A DNA stretch of 64,000 bases, taken from contig NZ_JAALEG010000017.1 of the NCBI RefSeq assembly GCF_011058165.1, positions 22,754 to 86,753 on the forward strand, in the 5' to 3' direction. The stretch is from Rhodococcus aetherivorans (GTDB taxonomy: Bacteria; Actinomycetota; Actinomycetes; Mycobacteriales; Mycobacteriaceae). The position numbers and the translations under genes were made by a program. The notes under the pieces were generated by a model. The model made no database searches, was not told where the DNA came from, and worked only from the letters and a program-made list of their open reading frames with translations. Shown here in pieces: positions 17,922 through 27,350 of the stretch (positions are counted from its first letter, which is position 1; every line of letters starts with the position of its first letter).

Positions 17922-18686
17922 TCAGATCGTCACCTCGTCGCGCCAACAGGTCAGCAGCGCGGCGTCACCGAACACGTCGAATCGATCGAGGGACGCCCGG
18001 TTCCACAGGAGGAGCAGCAGATCCGACGCCGGCCCGCGGACCGCGACGTCCCCCTCGGCGTGGGTGTGGACGACGGAAGGTTCGTCGGCATCGAAGGTGA
18101 TCAACCATTCGCCCTCGCCGGCGGCGAGGGCGGGGTCGGTCGCATGCAGGTGCATCGTCTTCCCCGACCCGGCCGGCGACCCGGCACTCCCCGCCCCACC
18201 GAGGGCCCCCGCGCCGCCGAGGGCACGGAACGGGAGCAGCACCCCGAAGAGTTCGTCGATGCCCTCGACGGCCAGCGCGGTGTCGACGGGCGTGGTGCCC
18301 TCGCCCGCGGCGAGTTCGGCGTCGATCCGGTGCAGCGCAGTCTCGACCGCCATGCGACGGACCCAGAACGAAGCCGGTTGCGGTCCGGCGAAGGTCTGCT
18401 CGTCGACGTGCGGATCGGCCGATTGCACGGCCTCCGTCAGCTCCTCGAGTCCGTCCCGCACCCATGCGACGACGGCGGCCCCGGCCGGAGCCGGGGGGAT
18501 CTCGGTGCGACCGCCGGTGCGCAACCAGCCCGCCGCGTTCCGGTGCACTCGGCCGACGTGCCCGAGAAGCCGTTCGACGGACCAGCGCGGGCAGGTCGGG
18601 ACCGGCCGGTCGAGCCGGCCTTCGCCGGCGGCGAGCAGCCGCTCGGTGTCTGCGCGCAACAGCGCCGGATAGGAGGCTCGATCCAT
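17922..18686 (-). CDS. Maleylpyruvate isomerase-family (DinB-like, mycothiol-dependent) protein
   Basis: 254 aa from ATG 18686. The N-terminal four-helix MDMPI/DinB part includes CPRWSVERLLGHVGRVHRN and MAVETALHRIDAE, which carry the metal-binding His residues of this superfamily. A C-terminal domain with HLHATD and GPASDLLLLLWNR matches the actinobacterial MDMPI C-terminal domain. Such enzymes use mycothiol as cofactor, but the true substrate is usually unknown. Convergent with the siderophore-binding gene (12 bases apart). A Gly/Ala-rich linker sits at about residues 176-192. Confidence 0.85.
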   Translation of the reverse strand: MDRASYPALLRADTERLLAAGEGRLDRPVPTCPRWSVERLLGHVGRVHRNAAGWLRTGGRTEIPPAPAGAAVVAWVRDGLEELTEAVQSADPHVDEQTFAGPQPASFWVRRMAVETALHRIDAELAAGEGTTPVDTALAVEGIDELFGVLLPFRALGGAGALGGAGSAGSPAGSGKTMHLHATDPALAAGEGEWLITFDADEPSVVHTHAEGDVAVRGPASDLLLLLWNRASLDRFDVFGDAALLTCWRDEVTI

Positions 18687-18750
18687 CCCTCGATTATGGG
18701 TGGCTCCCCCGTCTCGCCGAAGCCCCGGCGCGCCGGGTGGGACCACGCGG

Positions 18751-20202
18751 TCAGCGGGCCGTCTCGCGCACTCGCAGTGTCACCACGTCGAGGGACTCGC
18801 CGACGTCCGAGAGCCCGTCGGATTTGCGGGCGGTGACGGCACCGAACTCGACCGTCTCCACACCGTGGGTGCCGGCGAAGGCGTACAGGCCGTAGGTGCC
18901 GTTCGCCGCACTGTCGCTCACCGTGAAGGCGATTCGCTCCTCGCGGGTCTCCCCCGGCGCCAGATCGACGTCGATCGGGCCCAGGACCGGTTCGCCTTCC
19001 TCGCCGTTCGGACGGACCGCGCTGCCCCACACCTGACCCGTGTAGGGCGCGTCGCCGGGTGCTTCGACGAGCATGGTGGCTTCGATCACCCCGCCCGAGG
19101 CGGGCAGCGTCGTGGCCGTGTCGGCCGTGAGCGAGACGCGCACGGGAAGATCCGTCCGGGGAACGTCGGGGCGGGTCGACGACGGGGACCCGTCGCCGAT
19201 CTCCGGCCAGCCGTTGGCCCACACGATCCGGTCGATCATGCCCTCCCGTCGCTGGGCACCGCTGGGAAGCTGGAGATCGTCGCGGGGAATCGCGTGGTAG
19301 ACGATCCAGTCGTCGCCGGCGTCGTCGGTCACCACCGTGTTGTGCCCGGGTCCCGCCCACGGATCACTGCCGGCCAGGATGAGCGCGCCGCCACCGCCGT
19401 CGAGGTCGTCACCCTTGCGGTCGACGTACGGGCCGGTCAACGACTCGGACCGGCCGACGAGCACCCGGTAGGCGGTGTCTGCGCCGTTGCAGCAGTGGCC
19501 GGAGGAGAGGAACAGGTAGTAGTAGCCGTCGCGGTATTCGACGTGCGGCCCCTCGAAGCGTTCGTCCGCGACCCGGACCGGTTCGCCTGCGGGCGCGGTT
19601 CCGTCCGCGGCGAGCGGGATGGCGTAGACGCCCTTGAAGTTCCCGACGAACATCGTCTTCGTCGTGCCGTCGTCCCACACGAACGGATCGATCGTGCCCT
19701 GGACGCCGACGTCCTCGGCACAGAACACGGGGCGGCCCAGGTCGGTCCACGGGCCGGCCGGTCCGGGTGCGGTGGCGAGGCCGATGCACGGATTCGCCCC
19801 GTCCGGCAGCGCGTAGTAGAGGCTGTACCCGGTGTCCGACTCGATCACGTGGGGAGCCCAGACGTAGTTGTTCGCCGGATGCCATCCGGGAATCTCGGAG
19901 AACACGTCGTCGACGTACATCCAGTCCGTGAGGTCGAAGGACTTGAAGACGGACATCCCCCGCAGTCCCCGGCCGTCGCCCCAGTCGTCGCCCGTGGTGT
20001 ACATGTAGTACGCCCCGTCGGGCGCCCGCACGATGCTGGGGTCGGCCGCGACGGGCTCGACGATCGGGTTCGCCGCGGCGGGTGGCGCCGGCGCGATCAG
20101 GAAGGCGAGCAGCGACATCGCGGCCGCGACGGATCCACGGCGGACGTGGCGTCGAGCCGCGTGGTGACCGCCCGCCTTCTTCCCCGTCTCGAACTTCCGC
20201 AC
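18751..20202 (-). CDS. Secreted glycoside hydrolase family 43 protein
   Basis: 483 aa. A basic N-terminus with RRHVRR and a hydrophobic core ending PAAA (about residue 44) is a signal peptide, possibly Tat. The five-bladed propeller has the GH43 triad: Asp54 (VAADPSIV, base), Asp172 (TIDPFVW) and Glu217 (ERFEGPHVE, acid). The C-terminal 130 residues look like a beta-sandwich domain. It probably trims arabinan or xylan-type glycans outside the cell; a host arabinogalactan target is possible but unproven. No sugar transporter or partner gene is adjacent. Confidence 0.85.
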   Translation of the reverse strand: MRKFETGKKAGGHHAARRHVRRGSVAAAMSLLAFLIAPAPPAAANPIVEPVAADPSIVRAPDGAYYMYTTGDDWGDGRGLRGMSVFKSFDLTDWMYVDDVFSEIPGWHPANNYVWAPHVIESDTGYSLYYALPDGANPCIGLATAPGPAGPWTDLGRPVFCAEDVGVQGTIDPFVWDDGTTKTMFVGNFKGVYAIPLAADGTAPAGEPVRVADERFEGPHVEYRDGYYYLFLSSGHCCNGADTAYRVLVGRSESLTGPYVDRKGDDLDGGGGALILAGSDPWAGPGHNTVVTDDAGDDWIVYHAIPRDDLQLPSGAQRREGMIDRIVWANGWPEIGDGSPSSTRPDVPRTDLPVRVSLTADTATTLPASGGVIEATMLVEAPGDAPYTGQVWGSAVRPNGEEGEPVLGPIDVDLAPGETREERIAFTVSDSAANGTYGLYAFAGTHGVETVEFGAVTARKSDGLSDVGESLDVVTLRVRETAR

Positions 20203-20341
20203 GTCGCTCCCACCGTCGACTCACATGGAACGGGGCAAATGTATACGGATGTGACTGGTGTGGGAGTTGTGAAAGGCGCAAGCGGCCGGATCGAAACCGA
20301 ACCGTGCCCTCGGACCGTACCGGAACCCCCTCCCGTGGCCC

Positions 20342-22126
20342 CTACACCGGCGGCAGCAGCCGGTCCAGGAAACCGTTGCTGAACACCCGGTGCGGATCGT
20401 GCCGATCGAACGCCGCGCGCGCCGCGTCCCAGCCCTCGTCGGCGGACAGTCCGGTGCGGTACATCGCCGGGATCGTCTCGCCGAGGAACCGCGAATCCCG
20501 GTGCCCCCCCTGCTCGTCGAACGCCCAGCCCTTCGACCACTCGGACCGGAAGGCGGCGTAGTCACCGGAGTAGTGGTCGGCCATCCACTGCTCCATCTCC
20601 CGGAAGAACGCGGACTGCCCCGCGGTGCCGGGAATGGAGACGACGTTCATCCAGATGGCAGTGTCCCAGTCGGGCCGGTCGGGACGGGGACGCACGGCCG
20701 ACAGATTCGGCGCTCCGGCCGAATCGACGAGCACCTCCGACTGGTCGTCGACGGTGCACAGTCGCACCTCGAACGGCATGTTGACCGGATACTGCCCGAG
20801 CGAGGCGTAGTGGGCCATTCGCTCGTGCAGCCAGGTGGTGAACTCGTGGACGACGCGGGCGATGTTCGCGCGCCGCGTGACGACCACCCCACCGCCGGCG
20901 ATGACGCGCAGCGTAGTGGCCCGCAGGTAGAACAGCAGGTCCTTCGACCAGCCCCACAGGTCGGCGGTGCCGGTGGCGGCGAGACCGGCGGCGACGGCCC
21001 CGAACTGGCCGGCACCGAAGGCCGGGGTGGCAGCCTGCATCCCGCTCGCCACCCGGCCGAGAGGGGTGGTGACCTCCTCGGGGATGCTGTCGGAGAAGAA
21101 GTAGTTGTACGGGCCGTGCACCTCGCGCGCGGTCGGTGGCTTCTCGGGGCACACCGACCAGATCTTCAGCCACGGCGTCTCGGTGAAGGGGAACCAGATC
21201 GCCTCGACGCGGCCGGACTCCTCGACGAACCGCTCGAAGGTACGGCCCGGGGAACCGGGCGGGGCGAACAGTTCCTGCCACGGCACGTCGGTGAAACTCT
21301 GGCAGCGCAGCCGGTAGTTGGCCCCGGCCTGCAGGGTCACCGAGGTGACGAAGCTGCGGCCCAGGTGGGCGAGCAGGGGCGTGATCTCGGGTTCGGACCG
21401 ACGGAACTCACGCAGTTCGTAGGCGCCGGCGGCGGCGTTCCACACGACGGCGGTGAGGGCGACGACGAGGTTCGACAGCGAGCCGAACGACTGGCCGGGG
21501 AGCGCACGCTCCCCCGCGGCCGGATAGGTGGCGCCGTGCGCGCCGATCGACAGCGCGCCCGCGATGGTGATGTCGCCGATCGCGGGGGCATTGGCCCAGC
21601 CGAGGCCGTGCTGTTCGAGCGCGGCGAGGATCGACTCGATGCTCGCACCCGCGCCGGCGGTGACGGTGGCGGGTGTTCCCGCGGGATCGACGGTGACGGC
21701 GTTCAGGTGCACCATCGTGTCGATCAGCACGATCTTCTCGACGCTCTCGCCGGGCACGACGGTCAGCGGGCTCCAGCTGTGCATGGTGCCGCGCGGCCGG
21801 ACGCGGTAACCGTGGGCGCGGGCCCAGTCGGCGATGCGCACGACGTCGTGCGCATCGCGTGCGGTGGCGGTCCACACCGCGTCGAAGCGGATCGTCCGGG
21901 CCCAGTTCTCGAAGCGCTGCTGGGCCAGCGGGATGTCTGCGGGGAACTCCGGCGGTGCCGGAATGGTGGCGCGCGGATCGCCGGCCGGGACCGCACCGGC
22001 GGGGGTCCAGGCGAGGCCGGTCAGTGCGACGGCACCGGCGGCACCGGCGGCGCCGAGGAGGGCTCGTCGGCTGAGGGTCGTGGTCGAGGCGGGGTCGCCG
22101 TCCGTCCGGGCGTCGCGGGGGTCCAC
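20342..22126 (-). CDS. Cholesterol oxidase, VAO-family (covalent FAD) type, Tat-exported
   Basis: 594 aa. A twin-arginine signal (SRRALLGAAGAAGA, Arg20-Arg21) precedes a VAO/PCMH FAD-binding domain. PRGTMHSWSPL places His116 where the class II Brevibacterium enzyme bonds FAD covalently. The C-terminal part (GQYPVNMPFEVR and HDPHRVFSNGFLDRLLP) fits the cholesterol-oxidase substrate domain. It would oxidise 3-beta-hydroxysterols to 4-en-3-ones with O2, outside the cell. A KstR-like palindrome 45 bp before the start supports a sterol-catabolic role. Confidence 0.9.
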   Translation of the reverse strand: MDPRDARTDGDPASTTTLSRRALLGAAGAAGAVALTGLAWTPAGAVPAGDPRATIPAPPEFPADIPLAQQRFENWARTIRFDAVWTATARDAHDVVRIADWARAHGYRVRPRGTMHSWSPLTVVPGESVEKIVLIDTMVHLNAVTVDPAGTPATVTAGAGASIESILAALEQHGLGWANAPAIGDITIAGALSIGAHGATYPAAGERALPGQSFGSLSNLVVALTAVVWNAAAGAYELREFRRSEPEITPLLAHLGRSFVTSVTLQAGANYRLRCQSFTDVPWQELFAPPGSPGRTFERFVEESGRVEAIWFPFTETPWLKIWSVCPEKPPTAREVHGPYNYFFSDSIPEEVTTPLGRVASGMQAATPAFGAGQFGAVAAGLAATGTADLWGWSKDLLFYLRATTLRVIAGGGVVVTRRANIARVVHEFTTWLHERMAHYASLGQYPVNMPFEVRLCTVDDQSEVLVDSAGAPNLSAVRPRPDRPDWDTAIWMNVVSIPGTAGQSAFFREMEQWMADHYSGDYAAFRSEWSKGWAFDEQGGHRDSRFLGETIPAMYRTGLSADEGWDAARAAFDRHDPHRVFSNGFLDRLLPPV

Positions 22127-22170
22127 CGGGCTGGGCTCCGATCTGGGAAGAGGCAGAAACAGAGCAAAAA

Positions 22171-22184
22171 TAGAACAAGTTCTC
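22171..22184 (-). promoter_or_regulatory. KstR-like operator upstream of cholesterol oxidase
   Basis: TAGAACAAGTTCTC matches the KstR pattern TnnAACnnGTTnnA at all fixed bases except the last. It lies 45-58 bases upstream of the cholesterol oxidase start. KstR is the TetR-family repressor of sterol catabolism in rhodococci and mycobacteria. Confidence 0.7.
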
Positions 22185-22300
22185 TTTCGATGCCAGTGGT
22201 TCCGTAATGCGCCGCCGAACCGGCTGAACGCCGCCGTCCACGACCGGAGCGAGGACGTAGGACCCTAGCCCCGCACCCGGTCACGGGCAGACAGTGGCAA

Positions 22301-22444
22301 GTGCCGTTGCACGGCGGCGACAGCGTGCCGTTGCACGGCGGCGACAGCGTGCCGTTGCACGGCGGCGACAGCGTGCCGTTGCACGGCGGCGACAGAGCGC
22401 CGTTGCACGGCGGCGACAGAGCGCCGTTGCACGGCGGCGACAGA
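22301..22444 (+). repeat. Six tandem 24-bp repeats upstream of, and in frame with, the LLM gene
   Basis: Six direct copies start at 22301, 22325, 22349, 22373, 22397 and 22421. Each contains GCCGTTGCACGGCGGCGACA; the first three end GC and the last three end GA, a second variant. Each copy carries a small GCCGT/ACGGC hairpin. Read in the frame of the downstream gene they encode PLHGGDSV/PLHGGDRA repeats with no stop before its ATG at 22490. They sit in a 363-bp gap (22127-22489) that also holds the KstR-like site. Confidence 0.95.
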
Positions 22445-22489
22445 GCACCGCCGGCCGCCGGTGAACGGACAGGCCCGGAAGGGAACGCC

Positions 22490-23620
22490 ATGACGTCCAC
22501 CACGATCGATACCGGCATGTACACCTCGTCCAACCCACCGTGGCGCGAGGTGCGGGTCATCACGGCGCTGGCGAGGTATGGCGGGCTGACGTCGCTGTTC
22601 GTCTGGGACCATTTCCAGGAGTTCTTCCCGACCGCCCTGTGGGACAGGACCTTCACCCGCTTCAGCGACCAGGTGTCGAGTCCGCACGAGGTGTTCGACT
22701 ACCAGACCCTGCTCGGGGCACTGGCGGCCCCTGCGGGGAGGATGCGGCTCGGGGTGGCAGTGAGCGAGCCGATCCGGCGCCACCCGGTGCTGCTCGCTCA
22801 GGCCGCCCTGACCCTGGCGCATCTGACCAAGCGCGCGCCGATCCTCGGCCTGGGCTGCGGGGAGCGGATGAACATCGACCCGTACGGGTTGTCGCAGGCC
22901 CACCCGGTCGACCGACTCGCCGAAACCGTGCAGATCGTCCGCCGCTGCTTCGACTCGCACGGCCCGTTCGACTTCCACGGCACGCACTTCCACCTGGACG
23001 GGGCGGTGATGGACCTGCAGGCCCCACCCGGGCGCACCCCGGAGATCTGGATCGCCGCCCACGGACCTCGGATGCTGCAGTTGACCGGGCGCTACGGCGA
23101 CGGGTGGCTGCCGATGACCATCGCACTGCGCACCCCGGACGAGTACGCGGCGAAACTGGCGCGCATCCGTACCGCCGCCACCGAGGCCGGTCGCGACCCC
23201 GACCGGATCGTGCCGGCGTTGGTGGCCTACATCCTCGTCGCCCCCACACAGAAGCGGGCGCAGGCGATGCTGCACAGCCGGATGATGCGGTACTGGACGC
23301 TGCTGTTCTCCGCCGAGCACTGGGCTGCGGCCGGCGCGGTACATCCCTTCGGGCCGGAGTTCCGCGGCTCGGTCGACGTGATCCCGGAACGCTACGACCG
23401 GGCCCGGTGGGAGGAGGCGCTCGCGGCGGTGCCCCCGGAGGTCACCGAATACGGATTCCTCGTCGGCACACCGGGCCGGATCACCGCGCGGTTGCGGGAG
23501 TTCGGGGAGGCCGGGCTGCGGCATGTGGTGCTCGTCCCCACGTCGGCCTACCTGTCGCTGCAGGACTGGGCGTACACAGTGCCCGCCATGTATCGCATCG
23601 CCGCGTCGCTGCGCAGGTGA
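22490..23620 (+). CDS. LLM-class flavin/F420-dependent oxidoreductase
   Basis: 376 aa from ATG 22490 (GGAAGGGA upstream). It is a luciferase-like TIM barrel: SLFVWDHFQEF near residue 45, GLGCGERMNIDPYG, then EIWIAAHGPRMLQLTGRYGDGWLP, the phosphate-binding part of F420-type LLM enzymes. Substrate unknown. The open frame continues upstream through six octapeptide repeats to an ATG-like GTG at 22301, giving a possible 439-aa form. I prefer 22490 because the SD is there and the barrel begins soon after. Confidence 0.85.
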   Translation: MTSTTIDTGMYTSSNPPWREVRVITALARYGGLTSLFVWDHFQEFFPTALWDRTFTRFSDQVSSPHEVFDYQTLLGALAAPAGRMRLGVAVSEPIRRHPVLLAQAALTLAHLTKRAPILGLGCGERMNIDPYGLSQAHPVDRLAETVQIVRRCFDSHGPFDFHGTHFHLDGAVMDLQAPPGRTPEIWIAAHGPRMLQLTGRYGDGWLPMTIALRTPDEYAAKLARIRTAATEAGRDPDRIVPALVAYILVAPTQKRAQAMLHSRMMRYWTLLFSAEHWAAAGAVHPFGPEFRGSVDVIPERYDRARWEEALAAVPPEVTEYGFLVGTPGRITARLREFGEAGLRHVVLVPTSAYLSLQDWAYTVPAMYRIAASLRR

Positions 23621-23634
23621 GCACCCTCGAGGAC

Positions 23635-24429
23635 CTACACGCCGACGGCCTCCCGCAGGAGTTCCGGCGCGCCGTCGATCGACCACACCGCCATCGCGAA
23701 CGCGGCGATCGTCAGCCCTGGACCGAGGATCGCCAGCTCGAAGGCGCCGCCGGCGCGGATGGCAAGGAACCCGGGCATCTTGATCTCCCACCAGCGCTCG
23801 CCGCGCCACGGCAGGAACGGCGCGAGGAACGGTATGCCCTCCTTGGTGACGGCGTCGCCCAGGCAGTGCGTCGCGCATCCCAGCGCCACTGCCACCCCGA
23901 GGCCCACCGAACCGACCTCTCCGGGGAACCAGTTCCACATGAGCACCGACAGCACCGCCGAGGTCGCGGTCACCACGAGCCAGCCGTTGCGCTTGGCCCA
24001 TCCGTCCGCGAGCCCGCGCAGCGCCAGGCCGAGCGTGACGAACAGGACGGCGACGACCGCGACCCGGTCGAACCGGGCGACAAGCGTCGACACCCCCGCC
24101 CCCAGCAGGCCCGCGAACAGGGCCGTGTGCGTCAGCGTGCGATGCCCGCCGCGACGGCTGCGGTCGCGGCGGCCCTTGGTGAGCGTGTAGTAACCGAGCG
24201 AGAGGTTGTCGATGCCGCGCGCCGCGACCTGACTCACCGGCCCGAAGGACCGCGCCACCGTCGACTGGGGCGTGTCGAGATCCGGCAGGAGGGCCGAACC
24301 GGCGCAGACCGCGGCGAACGCGAACGTCTCGGCCGTGGATGTGGGCCCGCCCCACTCGCGGGGCAGCACGTCGGCGACGAGGAGGCCGACCAGCGCCCCG
24401 GACACCGCGTGGGTGGGACCCATGACCAT
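23635..24429 (-). CDS. YdjM/DUF457-type membrane metal-dependent hydrolase
   Basis: 264 aa from ATG 24429 (AAAGG 11 bases upstream; GTG 24441 and ATG 24423 are alternatives). It begins MVMGPTHAVSGALVG and has LLPDLDTPQS and GGHRTLTHTALFAG, the His/Asp metal motifs of the LexA-binding inner membrane YdjM group. Five to six hydrophobic segments follow, with a further THCLGDAVTKEGIPFLAPF motif. Predicted membrane-bound phospholipase-C-like hydrolase; actual substrate unknown. Convergent with the LLM gene (14 bases apart). Confidence 0.85.
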   Translation of the reverse strand: MVMGPTHAVSGALVGLLVADVLPREWGGPTSTAETFAFAAVCAGSALLPDLDTPQSTVARSFGPVSQVAARGIDNLSLGYYTLTKGRRDRSRRGGHRTLTHTALFAGLLGAGVSTLVARFDRVAVVAVLFVTLGLALRGLADGWAKRNGWLVVTATSAVLSVLMWNWFPGEVGSVGLGVAVALGCATHCLGDAVTKEGIPFLAPFLPWRGERWWEIKMPGFLAIRAGGAFELAILGPGLTIAAFAMAVWSIDGAPELLREAVGV

Positions 24430-24529
24430 CGCTGCAGGCACCTTTCGATCGAAGAACGAACCGATGCCAACGTAGCAATCACATCCGACACTTCAGTAAC
24501 ACAGGTGTTCGATCGCCCGGCGCACACGA

Positions 24530-24557
24530 AGGGCCACCCGCGGGAACGGGTGGCCCT
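24530..24557 (-). terminator. Hairpin downstream of dps
   Basis: A perfect 11-bp stem, AGGGCCACCCG (24530-24540) with CGGGTGGCCCT (24547-24557), loop CGGGAA, 15 bases past the dps stop. Confidence 0.8.
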
Positions 24558-24572
24558 CTCGCACTCGACGGC

Positions 24573-25046
24573 TCAGGCGAGCTGCGCCTGCCACATCCAG
24601 TGCGCCTGCTCGAGGCCGGCGGTCTGGGCGATGAGCAGGTCCTGCGTGACCGGGTCGGCCTCGTCCGTCGCCGCGATGCGCTCGCGCAGGCGTCCGATGA
24701 CGGCCGCGAGGTTGTCGGTGATCGCCGCGACGACCTGCTCGTCCTTGGTCCAGCCCGCGCCGAAACCCGTGGTGCCGGAGTCCTGGGCGACGGTGGTGGC
24801 CCGTCCGTCCGGGCTGACGCCGATCGCCGTGAGGCGCTCCGCCACCTCGTCGGTGTAGGTGCGGGCGGCCGTGACGATCTCGTCCAGCGCGAGATGCAGG
24901 CTGCGGAACTGCGGGCCGACGACGTTCCAGTGCGCCTGCTTGGCGATCAGGCTCAGGTCGATCATGTCGACGAGGGTGCCCTGCAGAGCGTCCCCGGCGA
25001 CCTTCTGCTGGTCCGGGCTCAACGTGCTGGTGATCGGTCCGGTCAT
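24573..25046 (-). CDS. dps: Dps-family ferritin-like DNA-protection protein
   Basis: 157 aa, ATG 25046 with AGGAG upstream. The Dps ferroxidase signature is present: AKQAHWNVVGPQFRSLHLALDE supplies the His, Asp and Glu ligands that lie between subunits. It should form a 12-subunit shell that oxidises Fe(II) with H2O2 and shields DNA. The company of katA and furA makes this a peroxide/iron defence locus. No lysine-rich DNA-binding tail is visible, so DNA binding may be weak. Confidence 0.93.
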   Translation of the reverse strand: MTGPITSTLSPDQQKVAGDALQGTLVDMIDLSLIAKQAHWNVVGPQFRSLHLALDEIVTAARTYTDEVAERLTAIGVSPDGRATTVAQDSGTTGFGAGWTKDEQVVAAITDNLAAVIGRLRERIAATDEADPVTQDLLIAQTAGLEQAHWMWQAQLA

Positions 25047-25277
25047 GATCCGAGCTCCTATCCGTGTCGATGTGCCTCCCGGCGGCGACGGACGTCGCGC
25101 GCCGGCCGTGCTTCGGACATATCTCCCCCGCTTCAACGCTCGACGCGGTGACCGAGTTCCGCGCGGCCGCAGGCAACGAAGTGGATACGGGGCCCCTTCG
25201 GCCCGGAGTGTCCGTGGCAGCCGCGGCCGCGCGGGCGGATGATGGAGGAAGAATCCGTATCGAGGGAGGACAGAGTG

Positions 25278-25337
25278 ATGCAGACGGTCATCGTGTGGAT
25301 ACTGGCCACCCTCCTCTACTGGTGGGGCATTCTCTGA
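25278..25337 (+). CDS. Putative 19-aa membrane peptide
   Basis: The sequence MQTVIVWILATLLYWWGIL ends TGA at 25335-25337. A strong ribosome site GGGAGGAC (25264-25271) lies at proper distance from ATG 25278 (GTG 25275 is also possible). The product is a single hydrophobic helix with a WW pair. It lies between the divergent dps start and the convergent katA end. No known family is recognised; support is the SD and the clean membrane-helix composition. Confidence 0.5.
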   Translation: MQTVIVWILATLLYWWGIL

Positions 25338-25344
25338 CGGGAGG

Positions 25345-26805
25345 TCAGGCCCGGCCCGCCCGCACGCCCTCCTCGACCTTCTTGCCGAGGTCGGCGTCGA
25401 CGTTCGACCAGTATTCGAAGATCCGCTCGTACAACGCCGCCGCGGTCCCCCCGAGGATGTGGCCGACGATGTTGCCCACCAGCCGCTCACGGGCCGCGTC
25501 GTCGAGCACCTCGCGGACCAGCGTGCCGGCCTGACCGAAGTCGTCGTCCTCGGCATGCCGGACGTAGCCGGCCCGCACCGCCTCGGTGCCGAACTCCCAC
25601 AAACCTTCGTCGCCGGCGGCCTGCGGGTCGGCGTGCGGGCCGCCGAAGCTGTTCGGCGCATACACCGGGGTGCCCGGGTCGTTGAACGAGTACCGCATGG
25701 CGCCGTCCTTGGAATACGAGTTCACCTCGTTCCTCGGCGCGTTGACCGGCAGCTGCGCGTGGTTCGCGCCGATGCGGTAGCGGTGCGCGTCGGCGTAGGA
25801 GAACACGCGGCCGAGCAGCATCTTGTCCGGCGACAGGCCGATGCCCGGCACGATGTTCGACGGCGCGAACGCGGCCTGCTCGATCTCGGCGAAGAAGTTG
25901 CGCGGATTGCGATTCAGCGTCCAGGTGCCGACCTCGATCAGCGGATAGTCGCGCTGCGACCACACCTTGGTCAGGTCGAACGGGTTGAAGCGATACCCCT
26001 CCGCCTCGGCCACCGGCATGATCTGCACCTTCAGCGTCCAGCTGGGGAACTCGCCCCGCTCGATCGCGTCGTGGAGGTCGGCGCGGTGGTAGTCGGGGTC
26101 GGTGCCGGCGAGGCGGTCGGCCTCGTCCTGGGTGAGGAATTCGATGCCCTGGTTCGTCTTGAAGTGGTACTTGACCCAGAACCGCTCTCCCGCCGCGTTG
26201 ACCCACTGGTAGGTATGGGAGCCGAAACCGTCCATGTGGCGCCAGGTTCGGGGGATGCCCCGGTCACCCATCAGCCACGTCACCTGGTGGGCGCTCTCGG
26301 GTCGCAGCGTCCAGAAGTCCCACTGCATGGTGTGGTCGCGCAGACCCGAACCGGGTAGCCGCTTCTGGGAGTGGATGAAGTCGGGGAACTTGATCGGGTC
26401 CTTGACGAAGAACACCGGGGTGTTGTTGCCGACGAGGTCGTAGTTGCCGTCCTCGGTGTAGAACTTCACCGCGAAACCGCGCGGGTCGCGCCACGTGTCG
26501 GGGCTGCCCTGCTCCCCGGCGACCGTCGAGAAACGCACGAGGGATTCGGTTTTCGCGCCCGGCTGGAACAGCTTGGCCTTGGTGTAGGCACTGACGTCGC
26601 CCGTGACGACGAGTTCGCCGAACGCGCCGCCGCCCTTGGCGTGCACGACACGCTCCGGGACCCGTTCGCGGTTGAAGTGGGCGAGCTTCTCGATCAGGTA
26701 GTGGTCGTGCAGCAGTACCGGGCCCTGCGTTCCTGCGGTGAGCGATTCGTCGTCGCTCGCGACCGGAATGCCGACGTTGTTGGTGGTGGGGCGGGGATTC
26801 GTCAC
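25345..26805 (-). CDS. katA: Monofunctional haem catalase (clade III-like)
   Basis: 486 aa, GTG 26805 with AGGAGG upstream. Catalytic His55 lies in [12 protein letters not shown], the distal Asn in GNNTPVFF (residues 127-128), and the proximal haem Tyr in [12 protein letters not shown]. Length and C-terminus (no flavodoxin-like extension) fit small-subunit catalases. It splits H2O2 in the cytoplasm. In relatives a fur-family gene is co-transcribed with a catalase; here an 866-bp insertion sequence separates furA from katA, so katA may now depend on another promoter. Confidence 0.96.
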   Translation of the reverse strand: MTNPRPTTNNVGIPVASDDESLTAGTQGPVLLHDHYLIEKLAHFNRERVPERVVHAKGGGAFGELVVTGDVSAYTKAKLFQPGAKTESLVRFSTVAGEQGSPDTWRDPRGFAVKFYTEDGNYDLVGNNTPVFFVKDPIKFPDFIHSQKRLPGSGLRDHTMQWDFWTLRPESAHQVTWLMGDRGIPRTWRHMDGFGSHTYQWVNAAGERFWVKYHFKTNQGIEFLTQDEADRLAGTDPDYHRADLHDAIERGEFPSWTLKVQIMPVAEAEGYRFNPFDLTKVWSQRDYPLIEVGTWTLNRNPRNFFAEIEQAAFAPSNIVPGIGLSPDKMLLGRVFSYADAHRYRIGANHAQLPVNAPRNEVNSYSKDGAMRYSFNDPGTPVYAPNSFGGPHADPQAAGDEGLWEFGTEAVRAGYVRHAEDDDFGQAGTLVREVLDDAARERLVGNIVGHILGGTAAALYERIFEYWSNVDADLGKKVEEGVRAGRA

Positions 26806-26896
26806 GGTGATCCTCCTCTGGAAGGGTGCACGCTCCGCGCCACGTCGCCGCGGTGCGGGTCGTAGTGGAGAAATGGTGCGGGACTAAGAGTATGTC

Positions 26897-27350
26897 TCAT
26901 TTGGCCAGTTTCTTGAAGCAGGTCAGCGCAGCAGCGAGTTGGAGAAAGGCAGCGAAGTGCTCACCGTGACGTTCGTAGCGCATCGTCAGCCGGCGGTAGC
27001 CGCTCAGCCACGCCAGGGTGCGTTCGATCTTCCACCGGTACCGCCCGAGACGCTCGCTGCTGTCGACGCCACGGCGAGCGATCCGCGGGACGATGCCCCG
27101 CTGACGCAGCCACCGACGGTGCACGGGGTAGTCGTAGCCCTTGTCCGCCCGCAACCGGCCGGGTCGCCGGCGCCGCGGACCACGACGCGACCGGACCGCC
27201 GGGATCGCGGCCACCATGGGCTGCAGCATGACACTGTCGTGGGTGTTCGCCGAGGTCACCGCGGTGACGAGTGGGATCCCGTCGGCGTCGGTGAGGATGT
27301 GGATCTTCGAGCCGTTCTTGCCCCGGTCGACCGGGCTGGGACCGGTCAGA
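26897..27350 (-). CDS. Transposase frame B (DDE domain), translated by -1 frameshift
   Basis: It continues frame A after the A4G6 slip site: GSLTGPSPVDRGKNGSKIHI, then ADKGYDY with the second catalytic Asp and WKIERTLAWLSGYRRLTMRY with the catalytic Glu, ending LTCFKKLAK. The only in-frame start (27259) would lack the front part of the domain, so frame B is best read as the second half of a fused product. The 5' limit given is approximate, set at the slip site. Confidence 0.88.

Noticed and set aside
22298..22446. CRISPR array
   Set aside because: The 24-bp units are directly adjacent with no spacers and no cas genes are near; it is a simple tandem repeat.
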